Source: an uncultured Collinsella sp.
GTDB lineage: Bacteria > Actinomycetota > Coriobacteriia > Coriobacteriales > Coriobacteriaceae
Reading direction: 5' to 3'
DNA: 52,073 nt
Assembly (NCBI GenBank): GCA_902464965.1
Contig: CABQLI010000006.1
Coordinates: 1-52,073, forward strand
Under the pieces are notes generated by a model that was given only the letters and a program-made list of their open reading frames with translations, ran no database searches and was not told the origin of the DNA. A program made the translations under genes and the position numbers. Below are positions 50,914 to 52,073 of the stretch, piece after piece (within the stretch, counting starts at the first letter, position 1; the number at the start of each line of letters is the position of its first letter).

Positions 50914-52073
50914 ATGGATATGTTTGAGGACGAGCGCCAGCGCGTCTCGCATCGCCGTGGCGCAATTGCGCGCGGCGTAGCCAAGCGCGGCCTGGTGGCA
51001 TTCCTGGCCTTCGCGATGGCCTTTGGCACCACACCGGCTCAGCTGTGGGCCGAGGGCGCCGAGGGCATTGCCGAGGCTGTGGCTCAGGCGGCACCGCTTG
51101 CCGAGAACGGCTCTGGTGAGTCCGCGACAAGCCCTGCTGCCGACCTCAATGCGAGCGGCATGGTGGCGAATGGGGGCACTGCCGAGCAAGATGCCACTGC
51201 GACAGCTTCGGGCCCTACCGACAAGACTGAGGACGATAGCGCTGCCGGCAATGAGGCACCGGCTGCATCGACGTCCGATGCCTCGAAGCAGGACACCGCC
51301 GTTGTCTCTGCCGCTGGAGAGGCCAAGGCTCAGCCTGCCAAGGCAGAGAGCCAGGAGGTCTCTGCCACGTGCTCCGTCGTCGGCACCGACGCCAAGGGCG
51401 CCCAGCAGACCTGGGCCGCCGCGCAGCGGATCACGCTGAAGGAGGGCTCGACCGCGGCCGACCTCTCCGAGCAGCTCTTCAAGCAGGCCGGCCTGACCAC
51501 CGACTACGATCCCAACGGCACCTGGGGCTGGGCGCTCAACACGATCACGTCGCCCTTCGATAAGGACCGCAAGCTCGGCTACGACTCGGCGACCGGCGCG
51601 TACTGGCAGCTGTTCGTCAACGGCAGCGCCTCCGAGGTCGGCGCGGGCGGCTACACGCTCAAGGACGGCGACTCCGTCGTCTGGTGCTACTCGAAGTACG
51701 GCGACCCTGCGCCTGTCGCTCAGGTCTCTGCCACGTGCTCCGTCGTCGGCACCGACGCCAAGGGCGCCCAGCAGACCTGGGCCGCCGCGCAGCGGATCAC
51801 GCTGAAGGAGGGCTCGACCGCGGCCGACCTCTCCGAGCAGCTCTTCAAGCAGGCCGGCCTGACCACCGACTACGATCCCAACGGCACCTGGGGCTGGGCG
51901 CTCAACACGATCACGTCGCCCTTCGATAAGGACCGCAAGCTCGGCTACGACTCGGCGACCGGCGCGTACTGGCAGCTGTTCGTCAACGGCAGCGCCTCCG
52001 AGGTCGGCGCGGGCGGCTACACGCTCAAGGACGGCGACTCCGTCGTCTGGTGCTACTCGAAGTACGGCGACCC
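50914..52073 (+). CDS. DUF4430 repeat surface protein, cobalamin-regulated, 3' end outside window
   Basis: The first 386 codons of a secreted protein; the frame is open at the window end. A long basic start (HRRGAIARGVAKRG) leads to a signal-type hydrophobic stretch (LVAFLAFAMAFGTTPAQLWA), then about 100 residues of Ala/Ser/Thr/Glu-rich linker. From residue 149 come DUF4430 units of 122 residues: VSATCSVVG, AADLSEQLFKQAGL, WGWALNTI, WQLFVNGS and YTLKDGDSVVWCYSKYGD. DUF4430 resembles the C-terminal cobalamin-capping domain of transcobalamin and intrinsic factor. The first unit and the visible part of the second are identical in DNA. AGGAG lies 4 bases before ATG 50914. The riboswitch supports a corrinoid-capture role, possibly from the host or neighbours. 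Confidence 0.88.
   Translation, partial: MDMFEDERQRVSHRRGAIARGVAKRGLVAFLAFAMAFGTTPAQLWAEGAEGIAEAVAQAAPLAENGSGESATSPAADLNASGMVANGGTAEQDATATASGPTDKTEDDSAAGNEAPAASTSDASKQDTAVVSAAGEAKAQPAKAESQEVSATCSVVGTDAKGAQQTWAAAQRITLKEGSTAADLSEQLFKQAGLTTDYDPNGTWGWALNTITSPFDKDRKLGYDSATGAYWQLFVNGSASEVGAGGYTLKDGDSVVWCYSKYGDPAPVAQVSATCSVVGTDAKGAQQTWAAAQRITLKEGSTAADLSEQLFKQAGLTTDYDPNGTWGWALNTITSPFDKDRKLGYDSATGAYWQLFVNGSASEVGAGGYTLKDGDSVVWCYSKYGD
51358..51723 (+). repeat. 366-base tandem repeat, unit 1
   Basis: Encodes one DUF4430 unit of 122 residues starting at the VSATC motif and ending in the linker PAPVAQ. It is identical to the next unit wherever both are visible, and has more uniform C/G-ending codons than the rest of the gene. 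Confidence 0.95.
51724..52073 (+). repeat. 366-base tandem repeat, unit 2, truncated by window end
   Basis: The first 350 bases of a second copy, with no difference from unit 1 found by reading both. Further copies may follow. Confidence 0.95.

Noticed and set aside
51358..52073. Repeats at the window end as a CRISPR array
   Set aside because: The unit is 366 bases, in frame and protein-coding, with no short direct repeats and spacers.

Overview
The window is one contiguous piece of a high-GC (roughly 60%) Gram-positive-type chromosome. Densely packed genes with strong Shine-Dalgarno sequences, an AddAB-type recombination nuclease, a DUF4430 surface protein under a cobalamin riboswitch, an LADTG sortase signal and many GGGACG-type intergenic hairpins all point to a gut coriobacterium close to Collinsella. 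This assignment is inference from gene content and style; no rRNA or tRNA lies in the window.

Layout. 1-5.1 kb: the end of an ABC transporter ATPase, an orphan RelB/DinJ-like antitoxin, a CPBP membrane protease, a YgiQ radical SAM protein and a DUF1275 membrane protein. 5.1-6.0 kb: an AT-rich insert with a LURP-one-related (YxjI-type) gene. 6-13 kb: iron-dependent alcohol dehydrogenase, M42 aminopeptidase, mnmA, cysK with a divergent Cys-rich Rrf2 regulator, a holin-like membrane protein and a TrpR-like (YerC) regulator. 13.3-27.5 kb: a DNA repair and replication block, addB-like/addA, dnaE and a SWIM-SNF2 helicase. 27.6-32.5 kb: a superoxide reductase without its Cys4 iron site, a NAD-synthetase homologue that has lost its catalytic motifs, and ruvCAB behind a LexA-type box. 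32.6-40.1 kb: formate-THF ligase, a PASTA-like membrane protein, a manganese-type CDF transporter, a two-zinc-ribbon protein, a YhcG nuclease and a PH-like small protein. 40.2-44.4 kb: a frameshifted surface phospholipase C and two paralogous lipoproteins. 44.8-50.5 kb: fchA-folD, a C69 dipeptidase, and a small protein paired with an AarF/UbiB kinase. 50.5 kb to the end: a cobalamin riboswitch and the start of a surface protein with perfect 366-bp tandem repeats.

How genes work together. Fhs, FchA and FolD form a formate-to-methylene-THF route; FolD has lost residues needed for cyclohydrolase activity, which FchA would supply. ruvCAB and addBA handle recombinational repair. CysK is probably controlled by the adjacent Rrf2 protein. 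The riboswitch probably couples production of the DUF4430 protein to corrinoid supply.

Intergenic DNA is unusually rich in long near-perfect hairpins (up to 33-nt arms), several sharing sequence cores, plus one 229-bp MITE-like element. No tRNA, rRNA, CRISPR array, intact insertion sequence or prophage was seen.
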